From Planctomycetota bacterium (GTDB lineage: Bacteria > Planctomycetota > JAJSAM01 > JAJVHW01), in contig JAJFFG010000076.1 of NCBI GenBank assembly GCA_021776825.1, positions 1 through 64,000 on the forward strand: a stretch of DNA of 64,000 nt, read 5' to 3'. The notes below the pieces were generated by a model. It was not told the origin of the DNA. It made no database searches and saw only the letters and a list, made by a program, of their open reading frames with translations. How positions within the stretch are numbered: position 1 is the stretch's first letter; each line of letters starts with the position of its first letter. A program made the position numbers and the translations under genes. This document shows positions 1 through 8,638 of the stretch, piece by piece.

Positions 1-324
1 AGTCCCGATGGCGATGCCGTCGGCGAGCGCGGCCTTCCATTCCATCCAGCCCTGTTGGCGGAGAGACGCGGTGCGGATCAGGTCCGTGAGCGGAGGCATC
101 GGGCGCTGAGGGTCCTCGGACAGCCGTTCGATGAGGTAGGAGTTGGCGATGGCGTCGGCGCTGCACGCGTAGCGGTCGTAGAGATCCGGATCGTACGGCT
201 CGGAATACCGAGAACGGTGGATTCCTTCACCGTGCGTAACCTTCCGCCCCTCTCCGTGGTCCTTCCCTCGCCGAGAGGGGGCATGGAAGGCGGGACAGTT
301 TGTCCCGCAACGTAGGCTCCTCAC
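1..324 (-). CDS. Partial CDS running off the left edge, unknown function
   Basis: An open leftward frame enters the window and reaches position 1 without a stop. From about 215 downwards it has the GC-rich third positions of its neighbours and reads as a soluble, Tyr/Asp/Ala-rich sequence (for example EPYDPDLYDRYACSADA). Between about 216 and 324 codon bias is weak and there is no ATG; the only in-frame conventional start I found is GTG at 324, just after the stop of the membrane protein at 342. The real start may be lower, or the 5' end may be damaged. The C-terminus is outside the window and I do not recognise the family. Confidence 0.45.
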   Translation of the reverse strand, partial: MRSLRCGTNCPAFHAPSRRGKDHGEGRKVTHGEGIHRSRYSEPYDPDLYDRYACSADAIANSYLIERLSEDPQRPMPPLTDLIRTASLRQQGWMEWKAALADGIAIGT

Positions 325-341
325 GCGGGCAGCGCCTCCCG

Positions 342-986
342 CTAACCGGAGTGCGCCGCGTCTCCCACCAGGTAGGCGAGCGCCAGCTGGACCGCGAAGG
401 ACCAGCCGCCGATGGCGTCGAGGGTCTCTACGCGCGCGGTCTGCAGCCACGGCACGGGAACGTCGAGCGCCAGCACGGCGACGAGCACGACGTAGGGCAC
501 GGTCAGCGCCGCGAACCAGAGACCGCGTCCGAGGCGGATGCGAGTGCGCGGGCGCGTCGTCCAGGTGAGGAACGCGAGGAGCGATGCAGCGAGGACGGCG
601 GGCGGGTACCAGCGCGTGGCGAGCACGATCTCGGCGCTGCGCGGCAGAGCATCCGCGGGCACCCAACCGGCCGCGAGGATCGCCGTCGTCGCTGCGCACG
701 CGAGTGGCAGCACGGCGAGGAGCAGCGCGCCGAGCGTCGGCCCGAGGCTCCGCCTCAATCGTTGCTGTCCGAGCTGGACGCAGCCCCAGCCGAGCAGGCT
801 CGACGTCGCCAGGGCGAGCATGGCGACGACGGTCAGGCGGCCCTCCGCGAGGACGGTCGGAACTCGGTCCGCAGGCAGCAGCGCGACGATGCCGCAGGCG
901 ACGAGCCCGGCCAGTCCGCACCAGCCCAGCCACCACGCGACAGCGACCAGCGGCGAGCGTCCGGATCCGGGAGGCGTAGTCGTCAC
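342..986 (-). CDS. Polytopic membrane protein, unknown function
   Basis: A 214-residue protein that is almost entirely hydrophobic, with about six predicted transmembrane stretches (near residues 14-34, 48-68, 80-105, 125-145, 155-180 and 190-210) joined by short loops, several Arg-rich on one side. I see no catalytic motif, so the role is unassigned; it could be a small integral membrane protein of the cell envelope. The start is GTG at 986, as no ATG precedes the first hydrophobic helix. It is read leftward and ends 18 nt before the partial gene at the window edge, so the two may be cotranscribed. Confidence 0.6.
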   Translation of the reverse strand: MTTTPPGSGRSPLVAVAWWLGWCGLAGLVACGIVALLPADRVPTVLAEGRLTVVAMLALATSSLLGWGCVQLGQQRLRRSLGPTLGALLLAVLPLACAATTAILAAGWVPADALPRSAEIVLATRWYPPAVLAASLLAFLTWTTRPRTRIRLGRGLWFAALTVPYVVLVAVLALDVPVPWLQTARVETLDAIGGWSFAVQLALAYLVGDAAHSG

Positions 987-1093
987 CCGAACGAGAACGA
1001 CCGCGCGTCCCGGCGTGTCCCGCCAGGCCGCGCGGCCTCCTGATCACTCGGTTCGATCACGGACGGGATGATGCCCGCCGCGGTCGACTGTGC

Positions 1094-1927
1094 CTACCTG
1101 CCGTTGACCTTTGCCTGCAGGCGCTGCATGTCGCGCATCGCTTCTTCCCAGTGCGGGGCGATCTTCAGGTTCGAGCTCGCGACCTCCTGCAGACGCGTGA
1201 GGGCGCGGTCGAACTCCTTCTTCTTCTCGAGGGCCTTGGCCTCGCGAAGCAGCGTCTTCTGCTCGGAGATGCGCTCCTCGACGTTCTTCCAGTAGTCCTT
1301 GAAGCCGGACTTCAGGTTCGTCTTCAGGAACGAGACGACCTTCTTCGGAGTCGTCAGGAGCGGGCTCTGCGCCATCACCTCGAGGTCCGAGTTGACGATC
1401 GCGAACGACGGGCCGTTGCCGGCGCCGAAGCGCTCGAGGAGCTTCGCGTTGCTCTTGTCGATGTCGACCTCGACGAACGTGTAGAGGTGGCTCCAGCGAG
1501 CGACCGTCTCGTCGTCCATGACGCGGCACTGCTCTTCGGACTTGTCGCCTGCCGGGCCCTCGCCGTGCTCCACGTGGAAGTACAGGAAGGTCGGGCGCGG
1601 ATCCCAGTCGTTCATGTGCAGCATGCGGCGGAACTGGTCCGCCTCGGTGATCACCGGGGTGTCGTCACCCTCTTTTGCCGTGATCGCCGCTGGCGGCGTG
1701 ATGGCCGCCTCGAGCCACGTGATGTGGGTGCTGCGGGCGCTGCCGCCACCGCCACCACGTCGTCCTGCACCACCGCCCGTCGAGACGCCGCTGCCGCCTC
1801 CGACTGACAAACCTGAGCCGACACCGCCGGCTCCTCCTGGGCATCAGCCCCCTACGGCGGGGGGCGCGGTTGCCACGAGCAACGCCATTCCGAGCGTGCC
1901 GGTGACAATGAGGGTGAGGGTCTTCAT
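1094..1927 (-). CDS. Secreted thioredoxin-like protein with in-frame UGA (U-C motif), candidate selenoprotein
   Basis: Translation from ATG 1927 gives a clear signal peptide (residues 1-25, MKTLTLIVTGTLGMALLVAT...), then Gly-Gly, an in-frame UGA at 1846-1844 (residue 28) followed directly by Cys29 and Pro30, a Gly-rich linker to about residue 65, and a thioredoxin-like domain (about residues 85-190, PRPTFLYFHVEHG region) followed by a helical Lys/Glu-rich tail. The total is 277 residues if UGA is read as selenocysteine. Without readthrough the signal peptide and the domain would be two separate fragments in the same frame with no stop or good start between them. A 6-bp stem with a GGU-containing loop follows the UGA. 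I know no described family with Sec-Cys at this position, so the Sec call is inference; ordinary termination plus a cryptic downstream start is the alternative. Confidence 0.6.
1815..1833 (-). promoter_or_regulatory. Candidate bacterial SECIS hairpin of the U-C thioredoxin-like gene
   Basis: Starting 10 nt after the UGA, GAGCCG pairs perfectly with CGGCTC around the 7-nt loop GCGGTGT, so the apical loop occupies nt 17-23 downstream. The loop contains GGU, as in the well-known E. coli formate dehydrogenase element. The hairpin was found by eye; no folding energy was computed. Confidence 0.5.
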
Positions 1928-2037
1928 CGCAGATCTCCCGAGGGTCCGAACTCGTCGCGTCCCGGAAGAGTACCACTCCCCGGGAATCGCGCAGCCCCCC
2001 TGAACTTCAGGCGTGGCGACGTGGTGAGAAGGTCGGG

Positions 2038-5000
2038 CTAGAGCTCCCGAGGCCAGGAGAGGTCGGGGCGCGGGCCCGGGTCGGGCGGCACCTCGGGCAT
2101 CGCCGAGAGGCGCTCGAGCACCTCCGAGATGGCGCGCTCGAGCTGCGGGTCGCGATCGTGGAACGCGTCGCCGGGCGTGCGGTCCACCACGATGTCGGGC
2201 TCGACGCCGTGGTTCTCGACGCTCCAGCCGGTCTCCGGGAACCAGAACGCGTACTCCGGCTGCGAGGTCAGGCCGCCGTCGACCAGGTCCTTCGACATGT
2301 CGATGCCGACCACGCCGCCCCAGGTGCGCATGCCGATGAGGGGACCGAGACCGACCGACTTCACGGCCTGCGAGAAGATGTCTCCGTCGGAGCCGGCGTT
2401 CTCGTTGGTCAGCACGACGATCGGGCCGCGCGGTGCGTCATTCGGATACGTGCGCGGTGTGCCGTACCGCGAGTGCGTCCAGCCGACGATCTTGCGAGCC
2501 AGCTTCGCGAGCAGGATGCCCGAGATGTTGCCGCCGCCGTTGTAGCGGGCGTCGATGACCCAGGCCTTCTTCGAGGGCACCTGCCACAGGAAGTTGCGGT
2601 GGAACTCGACCGCGCCTTCGAGGCTCATGTTCGGAATGTGTGTGTACCCGACACGGCTGTCCGCGGCGGCGACCTGCTCGCGATTGCCATCGACCCACGC
2701 GCGGTAGCGCAGGTACCAGTCCTCCGCCGCCGGCACGACGACCACGTCGCGGGCGTTCGCTCCGGCCGCGTCGTCCGCGACCGTGAGCGTGACCGGCTTG
2801 CCCGCTGTCTGCAGGAGGCACTCGCCCGGGTGCGTCTCGCCGCCGACCGATCGACCGTCGACTGCGAGGAGCCAGGAGCCCTCCGGCACCTCGCTACCGG
2901 GGACGACGAGCGGAGAGCGTCGCGACTCGTCCCAGACATCACCGGCGTACACGCGGGCTACGCGATACGCGCCGGTCGTCGCGTCCTGCTCGAAGTCGCA
3001 GCCGAGCTGACCCGTCGAGTAGCGCTCTGCGCGAGCGACGTCGCCGCCCATGGCGTAGGCGTGTGAGGTGCCGAGTTCGCCCTGCAGCTCCCAGAGGAGA
3101 TCCGTCAACTCTTCGCGCGTGCGGATGCGTTCGAGCAGCGGCAGGTAGCGCTCGAGGCACGCCTCCCAGTCGATCTTCACCAAGTCGGGGTCGTAGAAGT
3201 GGTCGCGCTGCAGCGCCCAGGCCTCGTGCACGATCTGGCGGAACTCCGCCTTCGGCTCGACCGGCAGCGCGATGCGCCCGAGATCGATCCAACCGGTCGC
3301 GGGTGCGGGACGGCTGTGGTCGCCCGGCACGAACGGCGGCGGATCGTCGGGCTTGCCTGCCGCCTTCACGACGCGGTACTTCAGTCCGACGCGGACGAGC
3401 CACGTGCTGCCGTCGGCCGACTCGGCCCAACCGGATGCGGCCTTGAACGCGGTGTCGACCTTGCGGTCGCGGTAGCCGTAGGAGAGCACGGTGTAGCGCG
3501 CTTTGTCCGGGCCGTCCCAGTCCGGCCGACTCGTCTCCATGGCGCCGACGACGGGGGCGGAGAGGACCGCCACGCCGCTGCGCGAGCAGCCGACGGCCTC
3601 ATAGCGCCCCGGCTCGAAGGGGAGCGGGACGACCCGTGCTGCCAGTCCGGCGACATCGATCTCGAGCGGCTCGGTTGCGCGCTCGGGCGGTTCCTTCGGC
3701 ACGTCGGCGTACGCCGCGAACGGTGGGACCTCGCCGGGCCGCAACATCGCGACGTACGGACGCGTGGCCGCTGTGAACACGAAGTCGTGCTCGATCTCGC
3801 TGTGGTACGGGTTCAGGTGCCGGCTCGACAGGAACGCGAGGAAGCGACCGGCCGGATCCCAGGCGGGGGAGTGGTCCGAGAACTCAGCGCCGCTCACGGG
3901 GTGGGTCGCGCCGTCGCGGCTGTCCCAGAGCAGGATGCGCGACATCCACCACGTCAGCGAGCGCGTGAACGCGAGCCACGTGGAGCACGGCGACCACGAC
4001 GCGCTGCGGACCCAGAGGCGGCTCTGGTCGTCGACGACCGTCCGGTCTGTCTCGGCGCCGTCGTCGTCGAACGAGATCACGTGGATTGACCGGCCGCCGT
4101 CGAGCACCGCAAGGCGCTTCCCGTCGGGGCTCGGAACCAGCGAGCGGATGCGTCGTCCCACTCCCGGCAGAACCGTGGCTCTCGCGAGGTCCCGGCCGAT
4201 GCCGTCCTCGGGGAGGATCGCGATGCGGTCCTCGCCCTCGACGTGCGCGATCGCCGCGATGCGGCCCGTGTCACCGAGCCACTGAGCTCCGCGGAAGCGG
4301 ACGCCGGTCGCGCCGGCCACGATGCGCGCCGCGCCGTGCCAGTTCGGGAGCCGAACGACGTGGCCGCGCACGGTGAACAGCGCCTCGCTCCCGTCGGCGT
4401 TCAGTGCGTATGTCTTCACGCCGCGCGGCACGTCCGTGAACTTGCGGCGTTTGGCGATCGAGTGGCCGAGGGCCCGAACCGGTATCTCGACGGGCGTCGG
4501 CTCGTCGGCCCCGGTGTTGGCCAGCCCGGTGTTGAACAGCGCCGTGTCGAGCAGCATCAGGCGGCCGCCGCAGGAGTAGACGATGCGGGTGCCATCGGCC
4601 TGTGGCCAGCGGCCGTAGAAGTCGGCGTGCGCCGTGACGCGGCGGCGGTTGCTGCCGTCGGCATCGCAGCGCCAGATGTCGCCCATGCCGTCGTCGTCGG
4701 AGAGGAACCAGATCTCGTCGCCGATCCACATCGGGTTGGCGTCTGTGCGGGGGCCGCCCGGGACCTTCGTGAACTCGCCGGTCGACAGGCTGCCGATCCA
4801 GAGCCGGCCGGCGCGGCCGCCGGCGTAGCGCTTCCACCACGCCGGGTCCGTCGTGTGGCGGTTGACGACGATCCGGTCTCCGTCCGGGTGGTAGGCCGCG
4901 GCGCTCGCGCGGCCGAAGGGCTCGCTCCGCACGGCTCCGCCGGAGGCCGGCACCGAGGCAAGGGACTGGGCGCGGAAGCCCTGACGCCAGCTCGTGCGAA

Positions 5001-5379
5001 AGACGATGCGCGCGCTGTCGGGAGACCACCCAGTGACGAAATCAGGCGTCGGCCCGAATGTCAGGCGCCGAGCCGGACCGCCCTCGGCGGGCATGACCCA
5101 GATCGCCGCCGGACCCTCGTCGGCGGAACTGAACGCGATCCAGCGTCCGTCCGGGGAGATGCGTGGAAACGAGTGCGTGCCGCTCGAACTCGTCAGGCGG
5201 CGCGCGACGCCACCGGACAGTGGGACCTCCCAGAGGTCGCCTTCGGCGGAGAACACGACGCGCTCGCCGCGAATCGAGGGGTGCTGGACGTACGCGAGCC
5301 CGGTCGTGGGGCCCGAAGTGAGATCGGTGGCGGAACCCGAAGAGAGATCAGTCGCGGGGCTCGAAGAGGGGTCGGTCAT
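2038..5379 (-). CDS. Tricorn-type protease (S41 family) with beta-propeller, PDZ and core domains
   Basis: A 1113-residue protein with the architecture of tricorn protease. An N-terminal TolB/WD-like propeller region opens with a QHPSIRGERVVFSAEGDLW motif and repeats ISPDGRWIAF-type blades to about residue 650. A helical C1 segment, a PDZ-like region (about 820-870) and an S41 peptidase core follow. Known tricorn catalytic residues are recognisable: Ser772-His773 (GTSHAY), the nucleophile Ser997-Asp998 (NENAGSDGD) and Glu1060 (NHGVEPD). The family degrades peptides released by upstream proteases into very short products. ATG 5379 is chosen because GGAG lies 6 nt upstream; the same frame continues upstream without bias only because it shadows the divergent hydrolase. 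There is no signal peptide, which suggests a cytoplasmic protein. Confidence 0.92.
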   Translation of the reverse strand: MTDPSSSPATDLSSGSATDLTSGPTTGLAYVQHPSIRGERVVFSAEGDLWEVPLSGGVARRLTSSSGTHSFPRISPDGRWIAFSSADEGPAAIWVMPAEGGPARRLTFGPTPDFVTGWSPDSARIVFRTSWRQGFRAQSLASVPASGGAVRSEPFGRASAAAYHPDGDRIVVNRHTTDPAWWKRYAGGRAGRLWIGSLSTGEFTKVPGGPRTDANPMWIGDEIWFLSDDDGMGDIWRCDADGSNRRRVTAHADFYGRWPQADGTRIVYSCGGRLMLLDTALFNTGLANTGADEPTPVEIPVRALGHSIAKRRKFTDVPRGVKTYALNADGSEALFTVRGHVVRLPNWHGAARIVAGATGVRFRGAQWLGDTGRIAAIAHVEGEDRIAILPEDGIGRDLARATVLPGVGRRIRSLVPSPDGKRLAVLDGGRSIHVISFDDDGAETDRTVVDDQSRLWVRSASWSPCSTWLAFTRSLTWWMSRILLWDSRDGATHPVSGAEFSDHSPAWDPAGRFLAFLSSRHLNPYHSEIEHDFVFTAATRPYVAMLRPGEVPPFAAYADVPKEPPERATEPLEIDVAGLAARVVPLPFEPGRYEAVGCSRSGVAVLSAPVVGAMETSRPDWDGPDKARYTVLSYGYRDRKVDTAFKAASGWAESADGSTWLVRVGLKYRVVKAAGKPDDPPPFVPGDHSRPAPATGWIDLGRIALPVEPKAEFRQIVHEAWALQRDHFYDPDLVKIDWEACLERYLPLLERIRTREELTDLLWELQGELGTSHAYAMGGDVARAERYSTGQLGCDFEQDATTGAYRVARVYAGDVWDESRRSPLVVPGSEVPEGSWLLAVDGRSVGGETHPGECLLQTAGKPVTLTVADDAAGANARDVVVVPAAEDWYLRYRAWVDGNREQVAAADSRVGYTHIPNMSLEGAVEFHRNFLWQVPSKKAWVIDARYNGGGNISGILLAKLARKIVGWTHSRYGTPRTYPNDAPRGPIVVLTNENAGSDGDIFSQAVKSVGLGPLIGMRTWGGVVGIDMSKDLVDGGLTSQPEYAFWFPETGWSVENHGVEPDIVVDRTPGDAFHDRDPQLERAISEVLERLSAMPEVPPDPGPRPDLSWPREL

Positions 5380-5749
5380 GGACAGCTCCGGCAGGGGTCG
5401 CACGCCGTGAAAGGAGGGTCCACGAACGCGGGCCGCGCATCGTACCTCCGCGCCGCCAAGAGAAGGACGGTCGGCGGGGCCCGGAGGTTTCGCGGGCTCG
5501 CGCGGAGTCTGGAATCCGTCGCCACCCGCTCGGCTGCGCACGCTCGCGCGCCAACCACAACCCCCACCCACCCCCCACCCCCTAAGGGACCGCTGGGGGG
5601 CGTCAGTGGTGACACCGTTTCGTCCCGGGGGTTCGCCTCTGAGCGCGTGCGGGGGTGCGTGAACGACACAGCCCGTCGCTGGTACCCATCCGCGCGGGGC
5701 GGCTACTCTCGAACTCCGCGAAGGCGTGCGCGTTCGCAGGGAGACCGTG
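5380..5749. other. Divergent intergenic region with a G-quadruplex motif
   Basis: This 370-nt space separates the leftward tricorn gene from the rightward hydrolase gene and must hold both promoters, though I cannot point to -35/-10 boxes with confidence. At 5561-5582 the plus strand reads C5-A-C3-A-C6-A-C5, so the minus strand (the tricorn coding sense) carries four G-tracts separated by single T residues, an almost ideal parallel quadruplex motif. No credible gene is seen. Confidence 0.6.
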
Positions 5750-7405
5750 ATGTCCGCTATCCCCCGCTCCACCCCATGCCGCGCCGCTGTGATGCTCGTG
5801 GCGGCGATCGCTGTCGGACTGCTCGCCACCGCGACGCCGGCGCAGGACTCGTCGCCGCGCCCCGCCGAGGAGGGCCCCGCGGAGGAGGGCCCCGATCGCG
5901 CCGGGATCGAGGGGCTCTGGGAACTGCGCATCGAGCGCGAGGGCTGGCGGCCGGCCGTCATCACCGGGCACCTGATCATGGACCTCTCCGGACCATTCAC
6001 GTCGCGCGTGCACTTCCGCGAACTGGCTGGATGGGATGGCATCGACTCCGCGTCGGCGGGCGGCGACGACGAGCACTTCTCGCTCGAGTTCGAGCACCCC
6101 GCGGTCAACGTCGTGCTGAGCGCCGAGGTCGAGGGCGACGCCTTGACCGGCACCACGACCTGGACGAGCAAGGAGGGCAAGTCGGAGCACCCGTTCACGG
6201 CGACGCGCGTGCGGGCGCCGCTCTTCGACGCGGATGACGACGGCTGGCGCGAGCACGCGCACCCGCGCGCCGTCGGCCTGATCGCCCCGGCCCTCGAGCG
6301 GCTCGCCGTGTTCGCCGCTGAGGCCGACTCCGATGCCGTCGTCATCCTGAAAGACGGCAAGCTCGTGATGGACCGCACGTTCGGGCACGAGCGCCGACCG
6401 ATCCACGCCATGTCGATCACGAAGGCCGTCGTCTCGCTCGCGGTGCCGCTGCTTATCGAGGATCGCCGCATCAAGTCCGTCGACGACCGGCTCTCGCGCT
6501 GGCTGCCGACGTGGAAGAAGGGCGACAAGAAGGCGGTCACGCTGCGCCATGTGCTGACCCACACATCCGGCCTACACCACGACAAGATGGCGCACGCGCT
6601 CAACACCGCAGACGACGTGGTCGCGCTCGCTCGCGACTCCGACCTCGCGACGGAGCCGGGGACCGCGTTCTCGTACAACAACCGGGCGATGGCGCTCCTC
6701 GGTGGTGTCCTCGCGAAGGCTGCGCGGACCCCGATTGACGCGTACCTGGAGAAGCGGCTCTTCACGCCACTCGGGATCGACGACGCAACGTGGATGAAGG
6801 ATGCCAGCGGCAACCTCCACACCTACGCCGGGCTCTCGATCGAGGCGCGCGATCTCGCGGCGATCGGTGAGCTCGTCGCGCGCGACGGACTGCTCGGCAA
6901 GAAGCAGGTGCTCCCGAAGGACTGGTGCGAGGCGATGCGTCAGCCCGGGTCCGCGGTCTCCGGTCAGGTCGGTCTCACCTGGTGGCTGCAGCGCGACTAC
7001 TCCGTCGAGAAGGTCGTGCAGACGAAGGCGTCGTTGAAGCGCTTCGCCGAGGCGGGTTTCGAGGCGATCGACGTGCTCAAACCGCTCACCGGCAAGAAGT
7101 TCGACGGACGACAGGCGTACTTCGCGGAGCTGCGCAAGTCGGTCCGGCTTCCGAAGGACCAGGCCCGCCTCTACGACCGGCTCCTGAACCAGGGCATCGT
7201 CGCGTTCGAGTCGGATGCGCCCGTCGTGGCGCTCTACCACACGGGTGATCTCGGCCAGTGGCTGGTCGTCTACCCGGAGCACGACCTGGTGGCGGTGCGG
7301 ATGCGCGACGGGCGTCGTACGGCCCGGCTGGAGGGCGAAGCAGAGCGCCGCAAGTCCTTCGGACGCTTCATGAAGATGGTCGAGGCGTCGATCCTGCGCG
7401 AGTGA
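5750..7405 (+). CDS. Exported serine hydrolase, beta-lactamase/class C-like
   Basis: A 551-residue protein of the beta-lactamase/penicillin-binding-protein-like serine hydrolase superfamily. A signal peptide (about residues 1-32) leads into a beta-rich N-terminal domain (55-155) that is not part of the catalytic fold, then the catalytic domain from about 175. The SxxK nucleophile is Ser222-Ile-Thr-Lys225 and the Tyr-x-Asn motif is Y309-N-N311. The segment LRHVLTHTSGLHHDK is the usual conserved block of this group. It probably hydrolyses an ester or amide bond outside the cytoplasm; the substrate cannot be read from sequence. ATG 5750 follows a GGGAG ribosome site. Its last 38 nt overlap the 3' end of the convergent alpha/beta hydrolase gene. 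Confidence 0.88.
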   Translation: MSAIPRSTPCRAAVMLVAAIAVGLLATATPAQDSSPRPAEEGPAEEGPDRAGIEGLWELRIEREGWRPAVITGHLIMDLSGPFTSRVHFRELAGWDGIDSASAGGDDEHFSLEFEHPAVNVVLSAEVEGDALTGTTTWTSKEGKSEHPFTATRVRAPLFDADDDGWREHAHPRAVGLIAPALERLAVFAAEADSDAVVILKDGKLVMDRTFGHERRPIHAMSITKAVVSLAVPLLIEDRRIKSVDDRLSRWLPTWKKGDKKAVTLRHVLTHTSGLHHDKMAHALNTADDVVALARDSDLATEPGTAFSYNNRAMALLGGVLAKAARTPIDAYLEKRLFTPLGIDDATWMKDASGNLHTYAGLSIEARDLAAIGELVARDGLLGKKQVLPKDWCEAMRQPGSAVSGQVGLTWWLQRDYSVEKVVQTKASLKRFAEAGFEAIDVLKPLTGKKFDGRQAYFAELRKSVRLPKDQARLYDRLLNQGIVAFESDAPVVALYHTGDLGQWLVVYPEHDLVAVRMRDGRRTARLEGEAERRKSFGRFMKMVEASILRE

Positions 7406-8369
7406 GCCGTGATCTTGTCGATCGCGCCGTGAGCCAGTCGACGACGACCCCGTCCATCCAGCGCCGCGAGCCGTCGGCATCGCGATTGGCTGCCACGTAG
7501 CCGAGGTGCCCGCCGTGATCGGCGACGTGTACGCGCACCGCGTCCGGCCAGTCAGCATTCGCGTAGGCGGCGATCGGCACCATCGGGTCGTCGCGCGACG
7601 TCAGCGCCAGCGTCGGCACGGTGATGCTCCCGACCAGCGGCCCCGCGCTGCACCGCGCGTAGTACGTCACGGCATCGCCGTAGCCAGCCAACGGCGCCGT
7701 GACCCGGTCGTCGAACTCGCGAACGGTGCGCGGCGTGCGCGAGGGGAGCGTCAGACCTCGCTCCTGAGCGTGGCCGACGAGATCGGCCGTGAAGTGGCGC
7801 CCGTAGATGCGGCTCCACCCCGTCTCGAGCGCCCCCGCGCACGCATCCAGGTCGATCGGAGCGTTCACAGACATCGCGCGGACGACCGCGTCGGGGAGAT
7901 CGCCCTCCGCCAGCATCTTCAGCACCTGGTTTCCACCGAGCGAGAACCCGGCCACGACGAGCCGTGACGCGGGAGCGCTCGCGGCGGCCCAGTGGAGCAC
8001 CGCGCGGACGTCCTCCGACCGACCGGCGTGCGCTGGGCCCGCGGCGAGTCCGGCCCCGGCCCCCCAGCCACGCGCGTCCGGCCGCAGGGTCCGCACGCCG
8101 CGCGCGTGCAGCCGCAGGATGATCCGCGCCAGGTAGCCGCTCGCATGGTCTCCGGCGAGTCCGTGCTGCAGGACGGCGATCGGGTCGCCGTTGCTCCAGG
8201 CGTCCGGCGCGTCGTCATGCACCACCAGGATGTCGCCGTCCGGGAGCGTCACGCGATGAGCCCGCGCCCCCGCCTGACCCGTCGCGCCGGGGAAGTACGC
8301 GCCGAAGATCGTCTGCGCGTGGCCGCCCCGCAGGAGCGGATGCGGCTCGAACGGCGGGATCACAGTCAT
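7368..8369 (-). CDS. Alpha/beta hydrolase of the YheT/COG0429 type
   Basis: A 333-residue protein matching the YheT-like alpha/beta hydrolase group: N-terminal HPLLRGGHAQTI signature, oxyanion region QHGLAGDHASGY, nucleophile elbow G-F-Ser143-L-G, an acid in SRDDPMVP and the catalytic His in DHGGHLGYV. The family consists of predicted carboxylesterases or lipid hydrolases; the exact substrate is unknown. There is no signal peptide, so it is probably cytoplasmic. The gene is convergent with the serine hydrolase and overlaps its 3' end by 38 nt; the last 13 residues, rich in Arg, Ser and Thr, are encoded in the overlap and look dispensable. Confidence 0.9.
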   Translation of the reverse strand: MTVIPPFEPHPLLRGGHAQTIFGAYFPGATGQAGARAHRVTLPDGDILVVHDDAPDAWSNGDPIAVLQHGLAGDHASGYLARIILRLHARGVRTLRPDARGWGAGAGLAAGPAHAGRSEDVRAVLHWAAASAPASRLVVAGFSLGGNQVLKMLAEGDLPDAVVRAMSVNAPIDLDACAGALETGWSRIYGRHFTADLVGHAQERGLTLPSRTPRTVREFDDRVTAPLAGYGDAVTYYARCSAGPLVGSITVPTLALTSRDDPMVPIAAYANADWPDAVRVHVADHGGHLGYVAANRDADGSRRWMDGVVVDWLTARSTRSRLTRAGSTPRPSS

Positions 8370-8638
8370 CGTGGGGCAGGCTCCGGAGTCGATTCGTGCC
8401 GCGCGCGCGGAGAGCCCTTCCAGGCTGGCCGAGGCTGGAGCATGGCGCTCGCTTCAGTTTGGCTTGCAGCCCCGTTCGGCACGGGGGAGAGTGACGGTTT
8501 CCACACGCGCGCTGCGCGGAATCCGACATAGAACTGTGCGGAATCCCTCATAGGACCGTGCGGAAACTCCCCTCGGAGGATCCGACGCTTCGCCGGGAAC
8601 CCGCTCCACGAAAGACTCTCACGCCGATCCGGGATGCC

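Noticed and set aside
5380..6822. N-terminal extension of the tricorn frame up to 6822.
   Set aside because: It is antisense to the serine hydrolase gene; homology and codon bias begin at ATG 5379 with a ribosome site.
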